In this document: in pieces, positions 48,991 through 57,157 of the stretch
Numbering within the stretch: the stretch's first letter is position 1
Layout of the letters: each line of letters starts with the position of its first letter
From: Mycolicibacterium rhodesiae NBB3
GTDB taxonomy: Bacteria > Actinomycetota > Actinomycetes > Mycobacteriales > Mycobacteriaceae
Reading direction: 5' to 3'
Length of the DNA stretch: 64,000 nt
Assembly (NCBI RefSeq): GCF_000230895.2
Contig: NC_016604.1
Coordinates: 620,001-684,000 of the forward strand
The notes under the pieces: model-generated
Database searches by the model: none
What the model was told of the DNA's origin: nothing
Seen by the model: the letters and a program-made list of their open reading frames with translations, nothing else
Made by a program: the position numbers and the translations under genes

Positions 48991-49487
48991 TGGCGGCGCA
49001 GCGTTTCGATCGAATCGGCGAGCGCGCGGGACTCTCCGTCGGACATGCCGATGTCGGCGAACACCTCGCTGTTGAGCGTGACGGTCGCGTCCTCGACCGT
49101 CGACCGACCGAGGTCGGTGATCTGCACCAGCGTGGTGCGGCCGTCCGTCGGATGTGGGATGCGCTCCACGAGGCCGTCGGCCTCCAATCGCCGGATGGCG
49201 TGCGTGACGCTGGTGACGTGCACCTGCAGCCGGTCGGACGCCTTGGTGATCGGCAACGCGCCGCCACGGCTGAACGCCAGCAGCCGAAGCAACTCGTACC
49301 GCGAAAAGCTCAGGTCGTACGGCCGCAGGGCGTTCTCGACGCGGGCCAGCAGAATCTGGTGCGCGCGCATCACCGACGTGACCGCCACCATGCCGTCGGC
49401 GACCTCGCCCCATCCGGAACGCTCCCAGTTGGCGCGCGCCAACGCGATCGGATCGCGCTTGCGCGGCCACGACGGTTGCGAGGGCAC
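48975..49487 (-). CDS. MarR-family transcriptional regulator
   Basis: 170-residue winged-helix regulator. Dimerisation helices flank a core with LSFSRYELLRLLAFS, the recognition helix ITKASDRLQVHVTSVTHAIRRLE and the wing IPHPTDGRTTLVQITDLG. Regulators of this type usually bind small aromatic or oxidised ligands. Divergent from the VOC-family gene (91-bp gap), a likely target. Its 3' end is the source of, or derives from, the 27-bp repeat. Confidence 0.9.
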   Translation of the reverse strand: MPSQPSWPRKRDPIALARANWERSGWGEVADGMVAVTSVMRAHQILLARVENALRPYDLSFSRYELLRLLAFSRGGALPITKASDRLQVHVTSVTHAIRRLEADGLVERIPHPTDGRTTLVQITDLGRSTVEDATVTLNSEVFADIGMSDGESRALADSIETLRRHSGDF

Positions 49488-49578
49488 GCCTCTTCATACC
49501 GCACGCGGCGACCTTCAGACCCCGTGATGAGTTTCGCGTCTCGCCCGAGTCTGTCTCTGCGACAAGGAAGGGAAGTCG

Positions 49579-49932
49579 ATGTCCATCGAGCATGTACTGG
49601 CAGTCGTGCCAGTATCCGACCTGCAGGCCAGCAGCCGCTGGTACGAAACCCTGTTCGGCCGCCCGGCTGACAACAACCCGATGCCGACGCTCGTCGAATG
49701 GCAGGTCGTGCCCGGCGGTTGGGTCCAGGTCTTCGCCGATGCAGAGCGCGCCGGCTCCGGGTTGCTGAACTTCGCCGTCGACGATCTCGAGACACACATC
49801 TCCGATCTCCGGCAGCGCGGGCTCGAGCCCGGTGACATCACCGGCGCCAGCAAGGGCGTTCACCTGTCGGCGATCACCGATCCCGACGGCAACACCATCA
49901 GCCTGATCGGTGGGTTCCGGGTCGAGTACTGA
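49579..49932 (+). CDS. VOC/glyoxalase-family protein
   Basis: 117-residue protein with paired beta-alpha-beta-beta-beta modules. Starts MSIEHVLAVVPVSDLQASSRWYETLFGRPAD and ends DPDGNTISLIGGF. A metal-binding His/Glu set is only partly evident, so it may be a dioxygenase-, glyoxalase- or resistance-type member. Near the MarR regulator, which suggests a detoxification role. Confidence 0.82.
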   Translation: MSIEHVLAVVPVSDLQASSRWYETLFGRPADNNPMPTLVEWQVVPGGWVQVFADAERAGSGLLNFAVDDLETHISDLRQRGLEPGDITGASKGVHLSAITDPDGNTISLIGGFRVEY

Positions 49933-49935
49933 TCG

Positions 49936-50973
49936 TCATTGCAGTGCGGCTCGCACGGCGCTCAGCACCGCGCGGGTGGACTGCCGGTTCCCGACGGTGA
50001 TGCGCACTCCTCCGTCGGCGTAGTCACGCACCTGCAGCTCGGTGTCCGCAAACACCTCGCGCCACTGTCGACCCCACGACGGCAGGTAGACGAAGTTCGC
50101 TTGCGCATCAGTGCTGTACACGCCCATGGACCTCAGCCGCATCCGCATGTACCGCCGTTCGGCTGTGATCATCCGGATACGTTGCTGCAGCTCGCTTTCC
50201 GCGTCGTATGACGCGGCCACGGCAACCAGACCGGTGATGGCTATGCCGAACGGCGGTTGCATCGCCCACAGCCGTCGGGCCAGTTCCGGGGCGCAGAAGC
50301 CGTAACCGACCCGCAGGCCTGCCAGGCCGTAGGCCTTCGAGAAGGTCCGCACCACAACGACATTGGGATACTGAGCGACCAGCGCCGGAGCGTCGAACCG
50401 GTGATGAGGCGTGAGGAACTCCACATACGCCTCATCCAGCAGAACCACTGTGTCAACGGGGACCCGTTGCAGAAACCGCTCGATATCAGCGTACGACTCA
50501 ACGGTTCCGGTCGGATTGTGTGGGCGGCAGACCACCACCACCCGGGCGTCAGCAGCGGCGTCGGCCATGGCGTCGAGATCGTGATGGCCGTGCGTGTCCA
50601 GCGGGACGGTGACCGACTCCAGCCGGGCCATCTGCGCGAAGATCGGATAGCCGTCGAATGTCGGTGACGTCATCACCATCTTGTCGCCGGGACTGGTAAC
50701 CGCGCTGAGCACCTGCATGATCACACCCGTGGCACCGACCCCGATGACCACCTGCTCGTCGCGTACGCCGACGCGTTCGGCGATCAGGGCGCGAAGCTTC
50801 TGTGGCAGGAACTCCGGATAGCGGTTGCCCGAATCGATCGCGGAGACCAGGGCCGACCGCACCGTGGGCAGGGGTGCGAAAGGATTCTCGTTGAGTGACA
50901 GAGCCATTGGGTTCACCGCACTGGGTAGAGCGCCGACAGCCGCGTCGGTCACCTCGCGGTGCAGGGTGGCCAT
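49936..50973 (-). CDS. HisC-like class II aminotransferase
   Basis: 345-residue PLP enzyme of the histidinol-phosphate/aromatic aminotransferase group. PLP lysine K213 in RTFSKAYGLAGLRVGYG; LSLNENPFAP, CRPHNPTGT and LLDEAYVEF are the other landmarks. Last gene of a four-gene operon with the ThDP enzyme, SRPBCC protein and KAS III-like protein (1-bp overlap with the latter). It probably aminates a keto product of that pathway rather than serving histidine synthesis, which is inferred from context. Confidence 0.88.
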   Translation of the reverse strand: MATLHREVTDAAVGALPSAVNPMALSLNENPFAPLPTVRSALVSAIDSGNRYPEFLPQKLRALIAERVGVRDEQVVIGVGATGVIMQVLSAVTSPGDKMVMTSPTFDGYPIFAQMARLESVTVPLDTHGHHDLDAMADAAADARVVVVCRPHNPTGTVESYADIERFLQRVPVDTVVLLDEAYVEFLTPHHRFDAPALVAQYPNVVVVRTFSKAYGLAGLRVGYGFCAPELARRLWAMQPPFGIAITGLVAVAASYDAESELQQRIRMITAERRYMRMRLRSMGVYSTDAQANFVYLPSWGRQWREVFADTELQVRDYADGGVRITVGNRQSTRAVLSAVRAALQ

Positions 50974-51983
50974 CAGTCCCGACCGCCCCAGCGGACGGCC
51001 GCGGCGCCTGCAAAATCACCGGCGTGGGCGAACGCCGACATCATCACGACGTCGCCGCGCTTGAGTTGGCCGTCGCTGATCGCGCGGTCCAGGTTGATCG
51101 GGATCCCCGCGGCGAACAGGTTTCCGCAGTCATCAAACGTGTCACGGTGCTTATCCGCGGGAAGCTCCAGCGCTTCGCGCCAGTTCCGCAGGAACGCCCG
51201 ATTCGGCTGGTTGGTGACAAGCAGGTCGAGATCCTTGGGCTTCACCCCGATTCGGTCACACACCGCGTAGGACACCTCGGGCACCTGACGGTTGCCACGC
51301 GCGAGCACCTTGGTGATCTTGCTTTCGGTGAACCCGATGCACCCCTCGCCGAGACCGGGCTGCCACCACTTGCGGGGCGGATCGACCGCGAGTGTCATGT
51401 CGCCAGCGAATTCACCGTAGGTACGGCATTCGATGTCGAGGATCGGTGACTCGTCCGACAGCGTCACCAACCCGACCGCGGCACCGTCACCGGGAACCGA
51501 CGACTGCGCCTTGGGGCGGATCGTCGGCTGATCGAATATCTGGCCCGCCGCGTTCTGGGCGATCGCGATGACCGCGGTACGCCCTTCCCCCGACTCGATC
51601 AGGTTGCGGGCGACCTTGAGCCCGAGCACGAATGCCGCGCATCCGCCGTTGTGCAGATCGAGCACCCAATTCGGCTTCATACCAAGGCGATGCGCCATCC
51701 CGCCGCCTCCGCCGTAGAACGGCATGTCCGGCATCTGGGTGTGGGTGATGAGGATGTCGGCACCCGCGATCATGTCCTGGCCGTGGCGTTCGATCAGCCC
51801 GGCCGTGGCACGCTCCACCATGTCGATGGCGGACTCGTCCTCGGCCACGTGATGGCGGAACTTCGGCGCCCGGAACATCACGTTGTCCCGCAAATCGTCG
51901 GACTCCGCGAACTGTGCGTAGTAGTCGGCGCTGATCGGTTCCCCGGGCAGATACGTCGACACATCGATCAAACTGACAGTCAT
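50973..51983 (-). CDS. KAS III-like ketosynthase with altered His
   Basis: 336-residue thiolase-fold protein of the 3-oxoacyl-ACP synthase III group. Active Cys at C115 (LHNGGCAAFVLG) and final Asn N288 (DDCGNLFAAGIPI) are in place. The usual HQAN motif reads NQPN, so the catalytic His is replaced by N258. Without it decarboxylative condensation should be impaired, and the protein may be an acyl-transferring enzyme using the Cys. ATG at 51983 overlaps the upstream stop (TGATG); its own stop overlaps the aminotransferase start. Confidence 0.85.
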   Translation of the reverse strand: MTVSLIDVSTYLPGEPISADYYAQFAESDDLRDNVMFRAPKFRHHVAEDESAIDMVERATAGLIERHGQDMIAGADILITHTQMPDMPFYGGGGGMAHRLGMKPNWVLDLHNGGCAAFVLGLKVARNLIESGEGRTAVIAIAQNAAGQIFDQPTIRPKAQSSVPGDGAAVGLVTLSDESPILDIECRTYGEFAGDMTLAVDPPRKWWQPGLGEGCIGFTESKITKVLARGNRQVPEVSYAVCDRIGVKPKDLDLLVTNQPNRAFLRNWREALELPADKHRDTFDDCGNLFAAGIPINLDRAISDGQLKRGDVVMMSAFAHAGDFAGAAAVRWGGRD

Positions 51984-52654
51984 CACTTCATCCAATCCGG
52001 TGTGATGGAAAGGCCGTTGCGGTGGCGGTATTCGGCAATCGCTTTGAGGTTCTTCAATTCCAGCAGGTGCCCGGGACCGAACATGTCCCAGAAGTCTCCG
52101 ACCCAGACCGGGCGTTGCGGCGGTGCGGTCTCCGGATACGGGTTCGTGTCGTAGAACGGGTGGTGGCAGTTCGTCCACAGCACCACTGAACCCGGCTTGT
52201 CGAGCACCACCTGGGCGTCGACGATGCGCATCAGATAGATCATCCACAGGTGCTTGCCCTGATCCCACGCGCAGTGATAGTCGACCGTCCCGGATTCCTT
52301 GTTGGCCACGGTGCGGGTGAAGATCGGACTTCCGGTCTCTCCGCCGAGTTTGTCATACGCGACCCACAGGTCGGGCTCGTCGGTGGGCTCGAAACCCCGC
52401 AGGCTGTACGTCCACTCCTCCAGGCAGCGGGTATCTGCCATGTAGTCGAACAGCTCATCGGGCGGACAGTCGATGTAATCGTTGACGGTGCAGTACGTTC
52501 CGTATACCTCGTCGTGCGGATAGACCGAACGCATCATCTCCATGATGATCGGCGTGGCTTTCTCCCTCGGCGACGTCTCGACTCGGATCACTCCGTCGAT
52601 CGGATCGGTGGTGCCTCGGTGGCCGGTGATGTCTTCAAGCGCGGGCAGCGACAT
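51983..52654 (-). CDS. SRPBCC-fold (START/polyketide cyclase-like) protein
   Basis: 223-residue protein with a ligand-binding helix-grip fold. Begins TYCTVNDYIDCPPDELFDYMADTRCLEEW, typical of the SRPBCC N-terminal half; the Trp/Tyr-rich centre (GKHLWMIYLMRI, FWDMFGPGHLLELKNLKAIAEYR) fits a hydrophobic cavity. The ATG at 52654 lies inside the end of the ThDP gene (20-bp overlap). In such operons these proteins bind or cyclise a pathway intermediate. Confidence 0.78.
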   Translation of the reverse strand: MSLPALEDITGHRGTTDPIDGVIRVETSPREKATPIIMEMMRSVYPHDEVYGTYCTVNDYIDCPPDELFDYMADTRCLEEWTYSLRGFEPTDEPDLWVAYDKLGGETGSPIFTRTVANKESGTVDYHCAWDQGKHLWMIYLMRIVDAQVVLDKPGSVVLWTNCHHPFYDTNPYPETAPPQRPVWVGDFWDMFGPGHLLELKNLKAIAEYRHRNGLSITPDWMK

Positions 52655-54362
52655 TGCGGTGGTCCTTTTCGATGTGCGGTTGACTGACAGCATCGGCGGC
52701 ATTGCCGAGAAAAGCTGCGAAGGGTGGGATTTCATCGGCAGAGCACTCGATGCTGATGACCGAGGGGCCTTGTACGTCGAGGGCGCCTGCGAGCGCAGCG
52801 GGCAGCGCGCCGATGTCGTCGACGTCGACTGACCGCAGCTCGGGGAACATCGCGGCCAGCCCTGCGCCGAGTCGGCTCGGCCCGAAGCGGTTGTAGCTGT
52901 ACTGGTCGCCGTAGAACACCTGCTCCCGTGTCACACACATCGCATGCGCGTGATTGTCGAACAGCACGAAGGTGATCGGAAGGCGGTATTGCAGTGCGGT
53001 GTGAATCTCCATGCCGTGCATGAAGAATGAGCCATCTCCCGCGATGACCACGGTTCGGTCGGCAGAATCCGCGCCGCGGCCGAACGTCATGCCGATACCA
53101 GCGCCGAAGCTGTAGCCCATGCCGCCCATACCCAGCGCCACGATGAAGCGGCCGCCGCGGCGGACCGGCAGGTGATGGATCGCAGAGGCACCGATGTTGC
53201 CTGCGTCGACGACGATGTCGGTGCCATCGGGAAGCGCTCGATCCAACACGGTCAGCGCGTCGCGGTATCGGATGCCCGGGCAATCGTGCGCGGGCGGGCG
53301 CAGCTCGGATCGTCGGACCGCGTCAGGCACGCGGACACGCGCGGGACGCCCGTGACCCGACAGCGCGGAAGTGAGCAATGACAACGATGCGCGCAAGTCT
53401 TCGGTGTGCACATGGGTGCACGGCAGATACGGGGTCTCGGCACCGATCGAGTAGACACGGGCCGACCGCAGCGCATCGTCGAGCCCTCCGCGCGCCGTCA
53501 CCGTCATCCGGGTGCCGACCACAAGGCACAGTGCGCTTTCGGAGATGGCGTCGGCGACACCGGGATGGCCCATCACGCCGGTCACTCCAACTGCGGACGA
53601 CGATCCCATCCCTGGTGTGCCCGCAACGTCTTTGGCGTCGGGAACACATGCCACCCGCGCCCGCAACAGCGAACGCAGCCGCTCGAGTTCTGCGCGTGCA
53701 TCGTCGCGCGCCACCTGTTCGCCGGCGATGATCGTGACGGGCCCGTCGACATTCTGAAGTGCCCGCGCGATCGGGTGCGGGTTGCCGACGTGGGCGTTGC
53801 GGCGGCCGACCGGCACAGCTGAACCGTTCACCACATCGAGGGTGGCCTGCTGAATGTCCTTCGGCAGCAACAACACTGCCGGACCGCCGGTGCGTGCGGC
53901 GGCAATCGCCTCTGGCAGTGCGGTGAGAATGTCTTGGGGCGTCAGCACGCGCTTGCAGTAGACCGACACCGCCGAGAACAACGCCTGCGCATCGAGGGCA
54001 CCGTTGCGTCCGCTGGTGTCCTGAAACGAGCCGCGTCCGTCGAGGGACATCGGCGCCTGTCCGATCAACGCCAGCACCGGAACCCGGCTCGCGAGTGCTT
54101 CGCCGAGACCGGGCACGGTGTTCAGGCATCCACCGCCGGACGTCGCGGCCACCACGCCGAGTCCGGCACCGCTGCGGCTGTACCCGTCGGCCATTGTCGC
54201 GGCGGAGAACTCGTGCTTGGCCAGCACGGCGGTGATGTCCGCGCGGTAGTGCGCCGCATCGTAGAGGTCCTCGATGTTGGCGCCGTCGACGCCGAAGATG
54301 TGGTCGACGCCGGCGGCAGCGAGATACCCGACAATGTGGTCGACAACTCGATGCCTGGCCAT
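52635..54362 (-). CDS. ThDP-dependent enzyme, acetolactate synthase-like
   Basis: 575-residue thiamine-diphosphate enzyme with three domains. Activating Glu is E51 (VLAKHEFSAATMADGYSR); the Mg/ThDP motif is VVIAGDGSFFMHG (about 440) with the Asn in LFDNHAHAM. Resembles acetolactate synthase and benzoylformate decarboxylase-like carboligases but is not IlvB, since no small subunit is nearby. It likely decarboxylates a 2-oxoacid and transfers the acyl anion to form an acyloin. First gene of the operon, with ribosome site gggga and a SigL-type promoter 40-60 bp upstream. Confidence 0.88.
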   Translation of the reverse strand: MARHRVVDHIVGYLAAAGVDHIFGVDGANIEDLYDAAHYRADITAVLAKHEFSAATMADGYSRSGAGLGVVAATSGGGCLNTVPGLGEALASRVPVLALIGQAPMSLDGRGSFQDTSGRNGALDAQALFSAVSVYCKRVLTPQDILTALPEAIAAARTGGPAVLLLPKDIQQATLDVVNGSAVPVGRRNAHVGNPHPIARALQNVDGPVTIIAGEQVARDDARAELERLRSLLRARVACVPDAKDVAGTPGMGSSSAVGVTGVMGHPGVADAISESALCLVVGTRMTVTARGGLDDALRSARVYSIGAETPYLPCTHVHTEDLRASLSLLTSALSGHGRPARVRVPDAVRRSELRPPAHDCPGIRYRDALTVLDRALPDGTDIVVDAGNIGASAIHHLPVRRGGRFIVALGMGGMGYSFGAGIGMTFGRGADSADRTVVIAGDGSFFMHGMEIHTALQYRLPITFVLFDNHAHAMCVTREQVFYGDQYSYNRFGPSRLGAGLAAMFPELRSVDVDDIGALPAALAGALDVQGPSVISIECSADEIPPFAAFLGNAADAVSQPHIEKDHRNVAARA

Positions 54363-54400
54363 ATGTCTCCCCTATGCTCCTTCGCGCCGCTTTCATAGAG

Positions 54401-54428
54401 GACACGTACGGCTAGCGGATTCGGTTCA
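54401..54428 (-). promoter_or_regulatory. SigL-type promoter of the ThDP-KAS operon
   Basis: On the minus strand TGAACC (54423-54428), 16 bp, CGTGTC (54401-54406). This fits the SigL consensus TGAACC-N16-18-CGTgtc reported for M. tuberculosis, as I recall it. It sits between the rslA stop and the ThDP start codon at 54362. Confidence 0.75.
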
Positions 54429-54442
54429 CTCGGTGGCTCGCG

Positions 54443-55162
54443 TCACAATTTCTTTTCGAGCAGGACCTGACCCGAATCAGCCGAAACCAGTTGCACAGCA
54501 GCAATATCCCCCACCGGGAGCGGAGTGTTGGCGCTGGGCAACGCCGTCGCACCGGACAACCCCAGCCATGTCGCGACCTGGCTCTGACTGCCGTCGCGGC
54601 CGACGATGACCATGCCCAGATTCTGTGGCGGTGCGTCGCGCCTGCCCCAGTCGCCGTATGTGCACGCCATGTCGATGCGGGTGCCCCAGCCGTAGCCGGT
54701 CATGCTGATGGTCGCGTTGATCGGTGTCTCGGACACCTTCGTCATCTCCATCGCGGATCCGGCCTGATTCGGACCGGACTGCAACCCCATAGAGTCGGGG
54801 CGGATCGCGATCACCAGGGCGATCGCGACCACCGCGGCCGCGGCCGCCAACGCGGCGCTGGTCACCCAGCGGGATCGTCTGCGTCGCGAGTTGACCTGAA
54901 GCAGCAGCGAGTCCAGCACCTGCGGTGACGGCTGCTCACCGCCGAGTGCCTCGACGTCAGCGGCGTCGAGTTCGGCCAGCAACGGCGGGATGCCACTCAA
55001 CTCCGCGACAGCGGCGCTGCACCGTGGACACGTCGACAGGTGTGCCTCGTACTCGCGGCGCTCGTCGGAAGACAACGACCCGAGGACGTAGGCCGCATCC
55101 CATGTCGCGTAGCGGTCGTCGTCCAGCTCTTCACCGCTCCTGGGTAGCCCGAACTGTGTCAT
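54443..55162 (-). CDS. rslA: Anti-sigma-L factor RslA
   Basis: 239-residue membrane-bound anti-sigma factor. The N-terminal zinc-binding anti-sigma domain carries HLSTCPRC (His-x3-Cys-x2-Cys), which releases SigL on oxidation in M. tuberculosis. One membrane helix (about 100-120, SAALAAAAAVVAIALVIAI) leads to an extracytoplasmic domain of about 115 residues (MTGYGWGTRIDMACTYGDWG). Its ATG overlaps the sigL stop (ATGA), ensuring balanced expression. Confidence 0.93.
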   Translation of the reverse strand: MTQFGLPRSGEELDDDRYATWDAAYVLGSLSSDERREYEAHLSTCPRCSAAVAELSGIPPLLAELDAADVEALGGEQPSPQVLDSLLLQVNSRRRRSRWVTSAALAAAAAVVAIALVIAIRPDSMGLQSGPNQAGSAMEMTKVSETPINATISMTGYGWGTRIDMACTYGDWGRRDAPPQNLGMVIVGRDGSQSQVATWLGLSGATALPSANTPLPVGDIAAVQLVSADSGQVLLEKKL

Positions 55163-55683
55163 CGTGTCACCCCCATCTCCTGCAACGTGAGCCGTAGGGC
55201 CCGCATCCCGTAGTGCAGTCGCGACTTCACAGTTCCCTCGGCAATCTGCAGATCGGCTGCGATCTGCGCGGTCGTGGCGCCCTGGTAGTAGGCGCGGCTG
55301 ATGACCGCCCGGTGGTCGTCGGACAACTGGGCCATGGCCTCACCGAGCAACATGCGGTCCAGCGCTGTCTCCACCTCGTCAGGCCCCGCGTGGTCCGCCG
55401 CTTGTTCCATGTCGGGGGTACCCGATTCGCTGCGGAACCTCGCACTGCGTCTCTCGTCGATGACGAGATTACGCGCCACGGTGAACAGCCACGCCCGAGC
55501 GGACCTCTCGCGGTCGTCGGTCACCTCGGGATGGCGCCAAGCACGCAGTAGCGTTTCCTGCACGACATCCTCCGCCCGGGCCGTATCCCCGGTGAGCCGC
55601 ACGGCATAGCGCCACAAGGCCGCGGCGTGCTCCTGATAGAGCACCCGCATGACCTGCGCTTCGGCGGTCCCCGGGTTGTCCAA
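55159..55683 (-). CDS. sigL: ECF sigma factor SigL
   Basis: 174-residue extracytoplasmic-function sigma factor. Region 2 (WRYAVRLTGDTARAEDVVQETLLRAW, ARAWLFTVARNLVIDERRSARFR) recognises the -10; region 4 (DDHRAVISRAYYQGATTAQIAADLQIAEGTVKSRLHYGMRAL) the -35. The start is TTG at 55683 with a strong ribosome site (ggagg) 7 nt upstream. Position next to map-adk-secY matches Rv0735. A SigL-type promoter precedes it, so it is autoregulated. Confidence 0.95.
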   Translation of the reverse strand: MDNPGTAEAQVMRVLYQEHAAALWRYAVRLTGDTARAEDVVQETLLRAWRHPEVTDDRERSARAWLFTVARNLVIDERRSARFRSESGTPDMEQAADHAGPDEVETALDRMLLGEAMAQLSDDHRAVISRAYYQGATTAQIAADLQIAEGTVKSRLHYGMRALRLTLQEMGVTR

Positions 55684-55701
55684 GTTTCAACCTCCGTCTG
55701 T

Positions 55702-55729
55702 AATACGAGGTTGTGGGCGATCCGGTTCA
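55702..55729 (-). promoter_or_regulatory. SigL-type autoregulatory promoter of sigL-rslA
   Basis: On the minus strand TGAACC (55724-55729), 16 bp, CGTATT (55702-55707), 18 bp before the sigL start codon. Same -35 and spacing as the promoter at 54401. Confidence 0.75.
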
Positions 55730-55750
55730 GTGTGGCGGGCTGAGCGCGCC

Positions 55751-55793
55751 AGCGGTCGATTAAGAGCACCAAAAGTGCGTGCGATCGACCGCT
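55751..55793 (-). terminator. Hairpin terminator after map
   Basis: 10-bp perfect stem (agcggtcgat at 55751-55760 with 55784-55793) plus an inner gcac/gtgc stem, 12 bp after the map stop. It isolates secY-adk-map transcription from sigL. Confidence 0.65.
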
Positions 55794-55804
55794 CAGGCGA
55801 AAAT

Positions 55805-56605
55805 CTAGGCGAGTGCAGTGAGGATCCGCGGTCCGTCGTCGGTCACCGCCACTGTGTGCTCCCAGTGCGCGGCCCGGGAGCCGTCGGCGGTGACGACGGT
55901 CCATTCGTCGGATAGGACGACCGTCTTCCTGGTGCCCAGCGTGAGCATCGGTTCGATCGCCAGCACGGATCCGGGTGCCAGGTGGGGCCCCCGGCCGGGT
56001 GCCCCTTCGTTGGGCAGGAACGGGTCCATGTGCATTTCCCTGCCGATGCCGTGTCCGCCGTAGCCGGCGACGATCCCGAACTTGCGGCCGTGCCGTGCCT
56101 CAGCGGCGCGCGTTCCGGCCTCGATCGCGTGTGACACATCGGTGAGCCGGTTGCCGGGGACCATCGCGGCGATACCGGCTTCCATGGACTCGCGGGTGGC
56201 CGCGGACAACGCTTCGTCGACGGCGATCAGGTCGCCGACGCCGAACGTGACCGCCGAGTCACCGTGCCAGCCATCGAGGATCGCCCCGCAGTCGATGGAC
56301 ACCAGGTCGCCCGCTGCCAGGGTCTCGTCCGCGGACGGAATACCGTGCACCACGCGGTCATTGACCGACGAGCAGATGCTGGCCGGGAAGCCGTGGTAGC
56401 CGAGGAATGACGGAACACCGCCACCGTCGCGGATCACCGACTCGGCGATCTTGTCGAGTTCGAGCGTAGAAACGCCGGGGGCGGCGGCGTCGCGGACGGC
56501 CTGCAGCGCGGAGGCGACCAACGCGCCCGCGGCCGCCATCGCATCGAGTTCAGCTGGAGTGCGCTGCGGGACGACCCGGCGGCTCCGCAGCCCTGGCAGG
56601 CCCAT
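55805..56605 (-). CDS. mapA: Type I methionine aminopeptidase
   Basis: 266-residue metalloenzyme removing the initiator Met. Metal ligands: Asp in LVSIDCGAI, Asp in HGDSAVTF, His in [14 protein letters not shown], Glu in VLAIEPML and Glu in HWEHTVAV. The N-terminus lacks the SH3-binding zinc extension. Follows adk by 3 bp. Confidence 0.96.
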   Translation of the reverse strand: MGLPGLRSRRVVPQRTPAELDAMAAAGALVASALQAVRDAAAPGVSTLELDKIAESVIRDGGGVPSFLGYHGFPASICSSVNDRVVHGIPSADETLAAGDLVSIDCGAILDGWHGDSAVTFGVGDLIAVDEALSAATRESMEAGIAAMVPGNRLTDVSHAIEAGTRAAEARHGRKFGIVAGYGGHGIGREMHMDPFLPNEGAPGRGPHLAPGSVLAIEPMLTLGTRKTVVLSDEWTVVTADGSRAAHWEHTVAVTDDGPRILTALA

Positions 56606-56608
56606 CGC

Positions 56609-57157
56609 TTACCTTCCGAGTGCGCGCAACGCCCGGGCGAAGACCTCGTCCAGCGTGCCAACCGCATCGACGCTTTGCAGGTTGTTGTGGGAGTAGTACT
56701 CCAGCAACGGCTCGGTCTCGTCGCGGTACACCTGCATCCGGTTGCGGATGACGTCTTCGGTGTCGTCCGCGCGGCCGCGGGCTTTGAGCCGCGTGAACAG
56801 CTCGTCCTCGGAGACGGCGAACTCCAGGACGGCGTCGAGTTTGGTGTTGTGGTTCTTCAGCATCTCGTCGAGGGCCTTCGCCTGTTCGACCGAGCGCGGG
56901 TAGCCATCGAGGATGAACCCGGCGGCCGCGTCGTCCTCTTCGATGCGGTCCTCGACGAGTGCGTTGGTGAGAGTGCTCGGCACCAGGTCGCCGGCGTCGA
57001 GATAGCGCTTGGCCTCGACTCCGAGCTCGGTGCCTTCGGTGATGTTCTTGCGGAACAGGTCGCCCGTGGAGATCTGCGGGATGCCGAGCTTTTCGGAGAG
57101 CTTCTGCGCCTGGGTGCCTTTGCCCGCGCCGGGCGGGCCGAGTAGAACGACTCTCAC
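56609..57157 (-). CDS. adk: Adenylate kinase
   Basis: 182-residue short-form enzyme converting AMP + ATP to 2 ADP. P-loop [17 protein letters not shown] site [24 protein letters not shown]. The LID is short ([17 protein letters not shown]), without the zinc-binding insertion, as in M. tuberculosis. Start overlaps the secY stop by 4 bp. Confidence 0.97.
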   Translation of the reverse strand: MRVVLLGPPGAGKGTQAQKLSEKLGIPQISTGDLFRKNITEGTELGVEAKRYLDAGDLVPSTLTNALVEDRIEEDDAAAGFILDGYPRSVEQAKALDEMLKNHNTKLDAVLEFAVSEDELFTRLKARGRADDTEDVIRNRMQVYRDETEPLLEYYSHNNLQSVDAVGTLDEVFARALRALGR

